Both the position numbers and the translations under genes were made by a program. The notes below the pieces were generated by a model that did not search any database, was not told where the DNA came from, and saw nothing but the letters and a program-made list of their open reading frames with translations. A stretch of 64,000 bases of DNA from Parasulfuritortus sp037439465 (lineage in GTDB: Bacteria > Pseudomonadota > Gammaproteobacteria > Burkholderiales > Thiobacillaceae): positions 133,205 to 197,204 of the forward strand of contig JBBIVX010000002.1 of NCBI GenBank assembly GCA_037439465.1, in the 5' to 3' direction. This document shows, piece by piece, positions 42,328 through 50,451 of this stretch (position 1 is its first letter; every line of letters begins with the position of its first letter).

Positions 42328-43704
42328 TCAACCCCTGGCGATACGGCGTGCCAGCTTGGCGGCCTTGCCGGTATAGTTGGCCGGGGTCAGGGCCAGCAGG
42401 TCCTTCCTGGCGGCATCCGGGATGGCCAGGCCGTCGATGAACCTGGCCAGACGGGTGGCGGTGATGCGTTTGCCACGGGTCAGCTTCTTCAATTGTTCAT
42501 AGGGTTTGTCCAGGCCATAGCGGCGCATCACGGTCTGGATCGGCTCGGCCAGAACTTCCCAGTTGGCGTCCAGGTCCTGGGCCAGACGTTGGGGATTCGC
42601 CTCCAGTTTGCCGAGACCGCGCAGCAGGCTGTCGTAACCCAGCAGGGCATAGCCGAGGGCGCTGCCCATGTTTCTGAGCACCGTCGAGTCGGTGAGGTCG
42701 CGCTGCATCCGCGAGATCGGCAGCTTTTCCGCCAGGTGGCGCAAGAGGGCGTTGGCCAGGCCGAGGTTGCCCTCGGAGTTCTCGAAGTCGATGGGATTGA
42801 CCTTGTGCGGCATGGTCGAGGAGCCGACTTCGCCTTCCTTCAGTTTCTGTTTGAAGTAACCGAGCGAGATGTAGGTCCAGAGGTCACGGTCGAGGTCGAT
42901 GAGCAACGTGTTGAGGCGGGCGCAGGCGTCGTACAGCTCGGCCATGTAGTCATGCGGCTCGATCTGGGTGGTGTAGGGATTGAAGGCGAGGCCCAGTCCG
43001 GTCACGAAACGTTCGGCGAAGGCTTCCCAGTCGAGCTTGGGATAGGCAGCCAGGTGGGCGTTGTAATTGCCAACTGCGCCATTGATCTTGCCCAGGCATT
43101 CGACTTCGGCCATGCGCTGCATGGCCCGGCGCAAGCGCCAAACCACATTGGCGATCTCCTTGCCGAGGGTGGTTGGCGTCGCCGGCTGGCCGTGGGTGCG
43201 CGCCAGCATCGGTAGATCGGCGAGATCGCGTGCCAGTTGACTGAGCCGGCGTTCGACCTGCTCGAGCGTCGGCAGTAGCACGTCGGCGCGGGCGTCGCGC
43301 AGCATCAGGGCATGGGCGAGGTTGTTGATGTCCTCGGAGGTGCAGGCGAAGTGGATGAATTCCTTGGCCCGCATGACCTCGCCGTTACCGGCCAGCTTGT
43401 CCTTGAGGAAATATTCCACCGCCTTGACGTCGTGGTTGGTGACCCGCTCGTGCGCCTTCACCGCCGCGGCGTCGGTCAGCGAAAAACCGGCGGCGACGGC
43501 ATCCAGCGCGGCCAGGGTCCTGGCCGAAAAGACAGGAACTTCCTTGATCCGCGGCTCGGCGGCCAGGGCCTTGAGCCATTCGATTTCGACCTTGACCCGA
43601 TAGCGGATGAGGCCGAACTCGCTGAAATAGGGCGCGAGCCGGGCGCCGCCGCGACGGTAGCGGCCGTCGAGGGGGGAGAGGGCGGTAAGGGGGTCAAGTT
43701 CCAT
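42328..43704 (-). CDS. purB: Adenylosuccinate lyase
   Basis: This 458-residue fumarase-superfamily enzyme acts twice in purine synthesis (SAICAR and adenylosuccinate cleavage). SPLDGRYRRGGARLAPYFSE at the N-terminus, FACTSEDINNLAHALM, MLARTHGQPATPTTLGKE with the catalytic His and the signature GSSTMPHKVNPIDFENSEG are all present, as in the long PurB type of E. coli. Confidence 0.96.
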   Translation of the reverse strand: MELDPLTALSPLDGRYRRGGARLAPYFSEFGLIRYRVKVEIEWLKALAAEPRIKEVPVFSARTLAALDAVAAGFSLTDAAAVKAHERVTNHDVKAVEYFLKDKLAGNGEVMRAKEFIHFACTSEDINNLAHALMLRDARADVLLPTLEQVERRLSQLARDLADLPMLARTHGQPATPTTLGKEIANVVWRLRRAMQRMAEVECLGKINGAVGNYNAHLAAYPKLDWEAFAERFVTGLGLAFNPYTTQIEPHDYMAELYDACARLNTLLIDLDRDLWTYISLGYFKQKLKEGEVGSSTMPHKVNPIDFENSEGNLGLANALLRHLAEKLPISRMQRDLTDSTVLRNMGSALGYALLGYDSLLRGLGKLEANPQRLAQDLDANWEVLAEPIQTVMRRYGLDKPYEQLKKLTRGKRITATRLARFIDGLAIPDAARKDLLALTPANYTGKAAKLARRIARG

Positions 43705-43740
43705 GCGGCTTCCTTTGCAGAGCGATTGTGCTGTGGCCGG

Positions 43741-44334
43741 TCATATCGCCTTGCGGTCCAGGAGGGCCTGGGCGACGGTCATGGCGTCCACGTGTTCCAG
43801 TTCGCCGCCGGCCGGCAGGCCGCGCGCCATGCGCGTGACCTTGAGGCCCCTGGCTTTGAGCGACTCGCCCAGGTAATGGGCGGTGGCCTCGCCTTCGACG
43901 GTGAAATTGGTGGCGAGTATGACCTCCTCGGCGACGCCGTCCAGGGCGCGCGCGAGCAGCCTGTCGAGACCGATCTCTCGCGGACCGATGCCGTCCAACG
44001 GACTCAGTCTTCCCATCAACACGAAATAGAGGCCCTTGTAGGCATGCGTCTCCTCCAGGCGATTGAGGTCCGCCGGCATCTCCACTACACACAGTTGGCG
44101 AGGGTCGCGGCGCGGGTTGGCGCAGAGGTCGCACACCTCGGTCTCGCTGTAATTGTTGCAGCGGCTGCAGGGGTTGAGCCTCTCCAGCGCCGCATTCAGG
44201 CAGGCCACCAGGCGCGCCGCGCCGGGGCGCTCGCGTTGCAGCAGGTGGTAGGCCATGCGTGCCGCCGATTTGGGGCCGACGCCTGGCAGCACGGTGAGCG
44301 CGTCGATGAGGTTGGCGAGGGAGACAGGGGTCAT
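43741..44334 (-). CDS. recR: Recombination protein RecR
   Basis: The 197-residue protein has the helix-hairpin-helix region LIDALTVLPGVGPKSAARMA, the C4 zinc finger (CSRCNNYSETEVCDLC) and a Toprim domain (LCVVEMPADLNRLE, then EVILATNFTVEGEATAHYL). It acts with RecO and RecF to load RecA on gaps. The ATG at 44334 gives the family N-terminus; the TTG three codons upstream is unlikely. The order dnaX-ybaB-recR is conserved across bacteria. Confidence 0.95.
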   Translation of the reverse strand: MTPVSLANLIDALTVLPGVGPKSAARMAYHLLQRERPGAARLVACLNAALERLNPCSRCNNYSETEVCDLCANPRRDPRQLCVVEMPADLNRLEETHAYKGLYFVLMGRLSPLDGIGPREIGLDRLLARALDGVAEEVILATNFTVEGEATAHYLGESLKARGLKVTRMARGLPAGGELEHVDAMTVAQALLDRKAI

Positions 44335-44395
44335 CAGAGACAAGGTTCAGGATGCAAGACACGAGGAGTTGAACCAAGTATCGCGTCTCCTGAAT

Positions 44396-44722
44396 TTAGA
44401 AAGGCAGCTTCATTCCTGGTGGCAGCGGCATCCCGGCAGTGACCGAGGCCATCTTTTCCTGGGTGACGGTCTCCACCCGGCGCACGGCGTCATTGACCGC
44501 GGCGGCGATCAGGTCTTCCAGCATCTCTTTGTCGTCGCCCATCAGGCTGGCGTCGATCAAGACCCGGCGGACGTCGTGCTTGCCGTTCATGGTCACTTTC
44601 ACCAGACCGGCGCCGGCGACGCCTTCCACTTCGAGCTCGGCGATCTGGGCCTGCGCCTTTTGCAGATTCGCCTGCATCAATTGCGCCTGTTTCATGAGGT
44701 TGCCGATTCCGCCTTTGATCAT
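44396..44722 (-). CDS. YbaB/EbfC nucleoid-associated protein
   Basis: The 108-residue protein has the family start GGIGNLMKQAQLMQANLQKAQ, a central strand VKVTMNGKHDVRRVLID and the C-terminal MASVTAGMPLPPGMKLPF. It forms DNA-binding dimers that may shape the nucleoid. It lies between dnaX (five bases away) and recR. Confidence 0.94.
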   Translation of the reverse strand: MIKGGIGNLMKQAQLMQANLQKAQAQIAELEVEGVAGAGLVKVTMNGKHDVRRVLIDASLMGDDKEMLEDLIAAAVNDAVRRVETVTQEKMASVTAGMPLPPGMKLPF

Positions 44723-44727
44723 GGGGT

Positions 44728-46290
44728 TTATTCTCCAATGGGTTTGATGTGGGTCACGGTCGCGTCGAAGTCGCGCACCAAGGCTTGGACGAAGGGGTCG
44801 TCGTGGATGGCCGCCTCGGCCTCGGCCTGACGCACGGCTTTTTGTTGGGCGGCGATCTCGGCCGGGGAGGCGCCGGAGGTGGCGCCCAATTCGAATTCGA
44901 CGCGCAGGGCTGGACCCAGCCGCTCGCGCAGCGCCGCCCTGAGTTTATCGCCGAGGCTGTCGAGCAGGCCCTTCTTGTCGTCGGGCAGCCTCAGCCGCAG
45001 GACGTTGGTGTCGTATCCGGCCAACTCGCACAAGGCCGCCAGTTGCTTGACGCCGCCCGTCAAGCGGCGGCTCAAGGCCAGCCAGTCGCCGTCGAAGGCG
45101 GGGATTGCAGGCGCGGCGGTGGCGGCGGTGCTGTGGTGAACCTTGGCGGGCATCGCGGCTGCGACCGCGCCGACATCGGGTTTTGCAGCGGCGGGACGCC
45201 TCTCGTCCGCGGGCGCGAAAGCCAGCATCCTGAGCAGGGTCATCGAGAACCCGGCATATTCATCGGGCGCCCACTCCAGGTCGCGACGGCCCAGGCTGGC
45301 GATCTGGTAATAAAGCTGCACCGTCTCGGGATCGATGCGGCCGGCCAGCGCGAACAGCCGGGCGCGTTCCGCGACGTCTTCCGCCACGGCCTCGGGCACG
45401 GTCTGCGCCAGCGCCATCTGTTGCAGCAGCAGGGCCAGATCCTGGAGCGCGGTATCGAACGACAGGCTGCGCTCGGCGATGGCCCCGGTCTCGCGTAGCA
45501 GGCGCGGGCCGTCCGCTTCGGCCAGGGCCTCCAGCAAAGGAAAGAGATAGCCCTGATCGACACTGCCCAGCATGTCGCGGGTTTCCCGCTCCTGCACGCG
45601 GCCGCCGCCAAACGCGACCGCCTGGTCGGTCAGGCTGAGGGCGTCGCGCATGCTGCCGGCCGCCGCCCTGGCCAGCAGGTTGAGGGCGCCGGCCTCGAAC
45701 GGCACCTGCTCGCTCCCCAGTACCCGGCCGAGGTGCTCGACCACGCGCGCGGGCGGCATCTGCTTGAGGTTGAATTGCAGGCAGCGCGACAACACCGTGA
45801 CCGGCACTTTCTGCGGATCGGTGGTGGCGAGGATGAAGATCACATGCGCGGGCGGCTCTTCCAGTGTCTTCAGCATGGCGTTGAAGGCATTCCTGGAGAG
45901 CATATGCACTTCGTCGATGATGTACACCTTGTAGCGGCCGCTGGTGGGCGCGTACTGGGCGTTGTCCAGTATCTCGCGCATGTTGTCGACGCCGGTGTAG
46001 GAGGCGGCGTCGAGCTCGATCAGATCGACGAAGCGGCCGGCCTCGATCTGCTGGCAGGCCGAGCATTGGCCGCAGGGCGCGGCAGACACGCCAGCCTCGC
46101 AATTGAGGCATTTGGCCAGTATGCGGGCGAGAGTGGTCTTGCCGACGCCGCGGGTGCCGGTAAAAAGATAGGCATGATGCAACCGCCCCTGTTCCAGGGC
46201 ATTGCCGAGGGCGCGTACCACGTGTTCCTGCCCGACCAGTTCGGCAAAGGATTGGGGGCGCCACTTGCGCGCCAGGACTTGATAGCTCAT
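44728..46290 (-). CDS. dnaX: DNA polymerase III subunit gamma/tau
   Basis: The 520-residue clamp-loader ATPase has Walker A GTRGVGKTT, a Cys4 zinc module (CLNCEAGVSAAPCGQCSAC), DEVHMLSRNAFNAMLKTLEE as Walker B and the SRCLQF sensor. The C-terminal part beyond residue about 370 is the tau region that binds DnaB and the polymerase. I see no long A-run that would give programmed frameshifting to a short gamma form. It lies downstream of ffs and pagL. Confidence 0.95.
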   Translation of the reverse strand: MSYQVLARKWRPQSFAELVGQEHVVRALGNALEQGRLHHAYLFTGTRGVGKTTLARILAKCLNCEAGVSAAPCGQCSACQQIEAGRFVDLIELDAASYTGVDNMREILDNAQYAPTSGRYKVYIIDEVHMLSRNAFNAMLKTLEEPPAHVIFILATTDPQKVPVTVLSRCLQFNLKQMPPARVVEHLGRVLGSEQVPFEAGALNLLARAAAGSMRDALSLTDQAVAFGGGRVQERETRDMLGSVDQGYLFPLLEALAEADGPRLLRETGAIAERSLSFDTALQDLALLLQQMALAQTVPEAVAEDVAERARLFALAGRIDPETVQLYYQIASLGRRDLEWAPDEYAGFSMTLLRMLAFAPADERRPAAAKPDVGAVAAAMPAKVHHSTAATAAPAIPAFDGDWLALSRRLTGGVKQLAALCELAGYDTNVLRLRLPDDKKGLLDSLGDKLRAALRERLGPALRVEFELGATSGASPAEIAAQQKAVRQAEAEAAIHDDPFVQALVRDFDATVTHIKPIGE

Positions 46291-46327
46291 GGCCGGATTT
46301 TACCCTCGCCGCCGATGCGACGGGGGA

Positions 46328-46855
46328 TCAGAAGAGGTAGGAAAGACGCACCTGATGGAAGGCGATGCCCCAATTGGGAACCACCGTACCAGCGTTGGAC
46401 AGGTGCTGTAGACGATAGCTCAGGTCACAGCGGCTTTTGTCGCCGAAGGTGACGCCGGTGCCGATGTGCTCGGCAAACTGCATGGCCGAGCCCAGGTCGC
46501 GGCCGGAGTCGAATTTGGTGCGTGACAGCAGTTGGGCGCCGACGGCCGCCTCCAGGTAGGGTTGCACGCCTCCCGAGGCATTGGGACGCAGCCGCAAGAC
46601 CGGGGTGAAGCCCGCCGCCCAGATGGGGTCGCCGCTCGGGCCGGCATCCTCCCAGTAGGCAAGGCCGGCTTCCCAGTAGCCGGTCAGGTGCCAGTGGCCT
46701 TCGCCAAACCATTGTTTGTCCCACTGCCAGGTGGCGCTGACACTGGTCAGATCGGCGTCCCTGGTGTGGCCAAAACTGACGGCCAGACTGTCGATGGCCT
46801 GGGCCGGCGGGCAAAACGCCAAGGTTCCCAGCAGCATCAGGGCGAATCTGTCCAT
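46328..46855 (-). CDS. pagL: Lipid A 3-O-deacylase PagL
   Basis: The 175-residue outer-membrane beta-barrel has a signal peptide (LMLLGTLAFCPPAQA), alternating aromatic strands and the PagL active-site pattern YRLQHLSNAG with His and Ser. It ends in the outer-membrane signature aromatic residue (RLSYLF). PagL removes the 3-position acyl chain from lipid A and reduces endotoxicity. Here it is inserted between ffs and dnaX, which are normally adjacent. The start at 46855 is the ATG before the signal peptide. Confidence 0.88.
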   Translation of the reverse strand: MDRFALMLLGTLAFCPPAQAIDSLAVSFGHTRDADLTSVSATWQWDKQWFGEGHWHLTGYWEAGLAYWEDAGPSGDPIWAAGFTPVLRLRPNASGGVQPYLEAAVGAQLLSRTKFDSGRDLGSAMQFAEHIGTGVTFGDKSRCDLSYRLQHLSNAGTVVPNWGIAFHQVRLSYLF

Positions 46856-46876
46856 GTGTGCACCCCCACTGTGAAG

Positions 46877-46975
46877 GTGGCGAGCCTGACCCCCGGCACT
46901 GGTATCGACCGCTGTGGCTGCTTCCTTCCGGACCTGACCAGATTCACGGCTTAACCATGCGGGGAGACCCGCCAC
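46877..46975 (-). ncRNA. ffs: Signal recognition particle 4.5S RNA
   Basis: On the minus strand the segment contains GGTCAGGTCCGGAAGGAAGC, the conserved SRP loop bound by Ffh, with GTGCCGGGG closing the distal stem. The ends GTGGCG (46975 side) and CGCCAC (46877 side) pair to close the hairpin, giving about 99 nt as for the small bacterial SRP RNA. Its place just upstream of the dnaX block is typical. Confidence 0.95.
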
Positions 46976-47033
46976 GGCGCATTTTAACCCAGATTGTCCA
47001 TTAGAACGCACGATGATGGCGCGGCGTTTTCCG

Positions 47034-48110
47034 TTACTGCTCGTCGCTCGGGCCGGCCAGACGGCGTATCCGTACTGCCGCGGCCAGTTCCCGCAACAAG
47101 GGTTCGGTGTCGGACCAGCCGAGGCAGGCGTCAGTGACCGACACCCCATAAGCCAGCGACTTGCTCAGGCTGAGCTCCTGCCGGCCAGGATTGAGGTGGC
47201 TCTCGATCATCACGCCGATGATGCGTCTGTCGCCGCCGGCGATCTGTTGCGCCACATCGCGGCCCACCTCGATCTGACGCTGGTATTGTTTGCTCGAATT
47301 GGCATGGGAGAAATCGATCATCACCTGCGCTCGCAGTCCGGCTGCCGCCAGGTCGCGGCAGGCGGCAGCGACGCTGGCCGCGTCGTAGTTGGGCGCCTTG
47401 CCGCCGCGCAGTATGACGTGGCAATCCTCGTTGCCGGCGGTCTTGAACACCGCTACGTGGCCGGATTTGGTGATGGAGACGAAATGATGGCGGGCGGCGG
47501 CCGCCTTGATGGCGTCCACCGCGATCTTGATGTTGCCGTCGGTGCCGTTCTTGAACCCCACCGGACAGGATAGTCCCGAGGCCAGCTGACGATGCGACTG
47601 CGACTCGGTGGTGCGGGCGCCGATGGCCCCCCACGACACCAGGTCGGCGATGTACTGGGGCGAGATCAGGTCGAGGAATTCGGTGCCGCAGGGCAGCCCC
47701 GACTCGTTCAGTTCGAGCAGCAGCTTGCGCGCCAGGCGCAGGCCCTCGTTGATGTCGAAACTGTCGTTAAGATGGGGGTCGTTGATCAGGCCCTTCCAGC
47801 CGACGGTGGTGCGCGGTTTCTCGAAATAGACTCGCATCACCATCACCAGGTCCTGCCGCAACTCGTCGGCCAGGGACTTGAGTTTGCCGGCATAGTCGAG
47901 GGCGGCGGCCGGATCGTGAATGGAACAAGGGCCGACTACCGCCACCAGCCGGTCATCGGCGCCGCGCAACACGTCATGGATCTGGCCGCGCGCCATGAAA
48001 GTGGTTCTGAGCGCGGCCTCGCTGGACTTCAGCTCGCGCATGATCTGCATGGGCGCAAGCAGCTCATCGCTCTGCTCGATACGGGTGTCGTCGGTACGGA
48101 AACCAGTCAT
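47034..48110 (-). CDS. aroG: 3-deoxy-7-phosphoheptulonate (DAHP) synthase, class I
   Basis: The 358-residue enzyme makes the first committed step of aromatic synthesis from PEP and erythrose-4-phosphate. Motifs are LVAVVGPCSIHDPAAALDYA, VYFEKPRTTVGWKG, SWGAIGARTTESQSHRQLAS, VGFKNGTDGN and IDFSHANSSKQY, typical of the AroF/G/H group with feedback control. It is preceded by a Phe-rich leader peptide and terminator, so the phenylalanine-sensitive role (AroG or PheB-like) is most likely. AAGGAG lies before the ATG. Confidence 0.93.
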   Translation of the reverse strand: MTGFRTDDTRIEQSDELLAPMQIMRELKSSEAALRTTFMARGQIHDVLRGADDRLVAVVGPCSIHDPAAALDYAGKLKSLADELRQDLVMVMRVYFEKPRTTVGWKGLINDPHLNDSFDINEGLRLARKLLLELNESGLPCGTEFLDLISPQYIADLVSWGAIGARTTESQSHRQLASGLSCPVGFKNGTDGNIKIAVDAIKAAAARHHFVSITKSGHVAVFKTAGNEDCHVILRGGKAPNYDAASVAAACRDLAAAGLRAQVMIDFSHANSSKQYQRQIEVGRDVAQQIAGGDRRIIGVMIESHLNPGRQELSLSKSLAYGVSVTDACLGWSDTEPLLRELAAAVRIRRLAGPSDEQ

Positions 48111-48147
48111 GATCGATTACTCCTTCGGGTGAGGCCGCCCCTGAACG

Positions 48148-48175
48148 AAAAAACCGCCAGGGGGCTGGCGGTTTT
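48148..48175 (-). terminator. Attenuator terminator in the aroG leader
   Basis: On the minus strand AAAACCGCCAG (48175-48165) pairs with CTGGCGGTTTT (48160-48150) around a CCCC loop, and a run of six T residues ends the structure. It sits 38 bases before the aroG start and 27 after the leader peptide stop. Its 5' arm can instead pair with TGGCGGTT at 48221-48214 in the leader peptide region, giving an antiterminator. Confidence 0.85.
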
Positions 48176-48201
48176 CGGGGCTCGCGTGTAACCGGCTTGC
48201 G

Positions 48202-48273
48202 TCAGCCTCTCCCAACCGCCAAGGGCGTGGGAAAAAAGCTGAACGAAAAAAAGCAGGCGTGGCCGAGCAACAT
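48202..48273 (-). CDS. Phenylalanine-rich leader peptide of aroG
   Basis: The frame from ATG 48273 to TGA 48202 encodes 23 residues with five Phe in seven codons (ACFFSFSFFPTPLAV). This is like the Phe runs of the pheA and pheST leaders. The codons after the Phe run contain TGGCGGTT, the segment that can pair with the terminator's 5' arm. When Phe-tRNA is low, a ribosome stalled in the run would allow the antiterminator and aroG expression. A ribosome that reaches the stop would mask the segment and favour termination. Confidence 0.82.
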   Translation of the reverse strand: MLLGHACFFSFSFFPTPLAVGRG

Positions 48274-48366
48274 GATGCTGGGATGCTAACAGAAGCTGGC
48301 CGCGGGCCACAAGCCAATCGCCATTTCGGCGATAATCTTCCGCCCATCACTCAAGGAAAACGCAAC

Positions 48367-48936
48367 ATGATCAAAGCGCTCTTCGGCCTCATCGTCTTTC
48401 TGCTGGGCGCCGCTGCCCACGCCGCCAACCCCATGGTCGAGATCAAGACCAGTCAGGGCGACATGACCCTGGAGCTTTACCCGGACAAGGCACCGGAAAC
48501 CGTGCGGAACTTTCTCGACTATGTCCGTGCCGGCTTTTATGACGGCACCGTGTTCCACCGTGTCATCGATGGCTTCATGATCCAGGGGGGCGGCTTCGAT
48601 ACCGCCTTCAATCAGAAGCCGACCCGCAAGCCGATCCGCAACGAAGCCGCCAACGGCCTGAAGAACGAGATCTACACAGTGGCCATGGCGCGCACCGGCG
48701 AGCCTCACTCGGCAACGGCGCAATTTTTTATCAACGTCCAGGACAATGCCTTCCTAAACTACCGCTCGCCCGACATGCGCGGTTATGGCTATGCCGTGTT
48801 CGCCAAGGTGAGCAAAGGCCAGGAGGTGGCGGCCAGGATCGCCAAGGTCAGGACCGGGGCGGCCGGGCCGTTTGCTGCGGATGTGCCTTTGACGGCGGTG
48901 GTGATAGAAAGGGTCAGGCTGGTGAAAGAGAAGTAA
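48367..48936 (+). CDS. Periplasmic peptidyl-prolyl cis-trans isomerase (cyclophilin)
   Basis: The 189-residue protein has a signal peptide (LFGLIVFLLGAAAHAANP) and a cyclophilin domain with FYDGTVFHRVIDGFMIQGGG, NGLKNEIYTVAMART and ATAQFFINVQDNAFLNY, which contain the catalytic Arg, Phe and Gln. It is the PpiA type. It helps folding of envelope proteins. It is divergent from the aroG leader. Confidence 0.93.
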   Translation: MIKALFGLIVFLLGAAAHAANPMVEIKTSQGDMTLELYPDKAPETVRNFLDYVRAGFYDGTVFHRVIDGFMIQGGGFDTAFNQKPTRKPIRNEAANGLKNEIYTVAMARTGEPHSATAQFFINVQDNAFLNYRSPDMRGYGYAVFAKVSKGQEVAARIAKVRTGAAGPFAADVPLTAVVIERVRLVKEK

Positions 48937-48993
48937 CTCAGGTCGCCGCCCCATTCTGACGCAGGGTGGGTGATTGCAGTCCGGGAACAAAAC

Positions 48994-50451
48994 TCATTGT
49001 GTCCCGCCCACCGTCAGGCCGTCGATCCGCAAGGTCGGCTGGCCGACGCCGACCGGTACGCTCTGGCCTTCCTTGCCGCAGGTGCCGACACCGGGGTCGA
49101 GCGCCAGATCGTTGCCGATCATGGCCACGCGGGTCAGCGCATCGGGTCCGTTGCCGATCAGGGTGGCGCCTTTCACCGGGTAGGTGAGCCGGCCGTCTTC
49201 GATCATCCACGCCTCGGCGGCGGAGAAGACGAATTTGCCGCTGGTGATGTCGACCTGGCCGCCGCCGAAATTGGCGGCGTAAAGGCCGTGTTTTACCGAG
49301 GCGATGATTTCGTCATGGCCGGTGTCGCCGGCCAGCATGTAGGTGTTGGTCATGCGCGGCATGGGCAGGTGGGCGAAGGATTCGCGGCGGGCGTTGCCGG
49401 TGGGCGCCATGCCCATAAGGCGGGCGTTGAGGCTGTCCTGCATGTAGCCTTGAAGAATGCCGTCCTCGATCAGTGTGGTGCACTGGGTGGGCGTGCCTTC
49501 GTCGTCGATGTTGAGTGAGCCGCGCCGATTGGCGAGCGTGCCATCGTCCACCACGGTCACGCCCTTGGCGGCGACCCTCTGGCCGATGCGGCCGGCGAAG
49601 GCGGAGGAGCCCTTGCGGTTGAAGTCGCCCTCCAGGCCGTGGCCGATGGCCTCATGCAGCAGTATGCCTGGCCAGCCGGGGCCGAGCACCACCGTCATGG
49701 TGCCGGCCGGGGCCGGTCTGGCGGCGAGATTGGTGAGGGCCTGATGTACCGCCTTTTCGGCGTAGTCCCGGAGCACGGCATCGCTGAAATAGGCATAGCC
49801 GAAACGGCCGCCGCCGCCCGCCGAACCCTGCTCGCGCCGGCCGTCCGACTCGACGATGACCTGCAACGACACCCGCGTCAGGGGGCGCACGTCGGCCGCC
49901 ATGCGGCCGTCCAGGCGGGCGATGTGGATCACCTCATATTCGCCGGCCAGACTGGCCATGACCTGGGTGACACGGGGATCGAGGCCGCGGGCATACTCTT
50001 CCAGCCGGTGCAGCAGTCCGACCTTGTCGGACTCGGCCAGGGTGGCAAGCGGGTCCATGGCGGCATACAGCCTGTGCCCCGCCACCGCCATGCCGCTGCG
50101 GACGACGCCGCAGCCGCCGCTGGCGGCGATCGAACGTGCCGTCCTGGCGGCCTGCTCCAATGCCGGCAGGGTGATGTCATCTGAATAGGCGAAGGCGGTC
50201 TTTTCGCCGCTGACGGCGCGCACGCCCACCCCTTGGTCGATGTCGAAGCTGCCGGACTTGACTTGGCCCTCTTCCAGATTCCAGGCCTCGGAGCGGGTGT
50301 ATTGGAAATAGAGGTCGGCGTCGTCCAGGCGGTGGGCGGCGAGCAGACCGAACACCGTTTCCAGGCGCTGCGCGTCGAGGTCGTTGGGCGCCAGCAGGGT
50401 GGCGGCGGCGGTGGCCAGCAAGGGCTGGCTGTCAACGGTTGGGGCACTCAT
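48994..50451 (-). CDS. tldD: Metalloprotease TldD
   Basis: The 485-residue protein has the zinc motif LLHEAIGHGLEGDFNRKGSS and the late Cys ligand in DPGVGTCGKEGQSVPVG. Other family stretches are GVGVRAVSGEKTAFAYSDD and FAHLPMPRMTNTYMLAGD. TldD and TldE form a heterodimer that degrades unfolded or modified peptides (CcdA, microcin B17 precursor). No tldE is in the window. The ATG overlaps the stop of the nitrilase gene (ATGA). Confidence 0.95.
   Translation of the reverse strand: MSAPTVDSQPLLATAAATLLAPNDLDAQRLETVFGLLAAHRLDDADLYFQYTRSEAWNLEEGQVKSGSFDIDQGVGVRAVSGEKTAFAYSDDITLPALEQAARTARSIAASGGCGVVRSGMAVAGHRLYAAMDPLATLAESDKVGLLHRLEEYARGLDPRVTQVMASLAGEYEVIHIARLDGRMAADVRPLTRVSLQVIVESDGRREQGSAGGGGRFGYAYFSDAVLRDYAEKAVHQALTNLAARPAPAGTMTVVLGPGWPGILLHEAIGHGLEGDFNRKGSSAFAGRIGQRVAAKGVTVVDDGTLANRRGSLNIDDEGTPTQCTTLIEDGILQGYMQDSLNARLMGMAPTGNARRESFAHLPMPRMTNTYMLAGDTGHDEIIASVKHGLYAANFGGGQVDITSGKFVFSAAEAWMIEDGRLTYPVKGATLIGNGPDALTRVAMIGNDLALDPGVGTCGKEGQSVPVGVGQPTLRIDGLTVGGTQ

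Noticed and set aside
44728..46290. Programmed frameshift site in dnaX
   Set aside because: No A-rich slippery heptamer with a following hairpin is visible; the gene appears to give only the full-length form.
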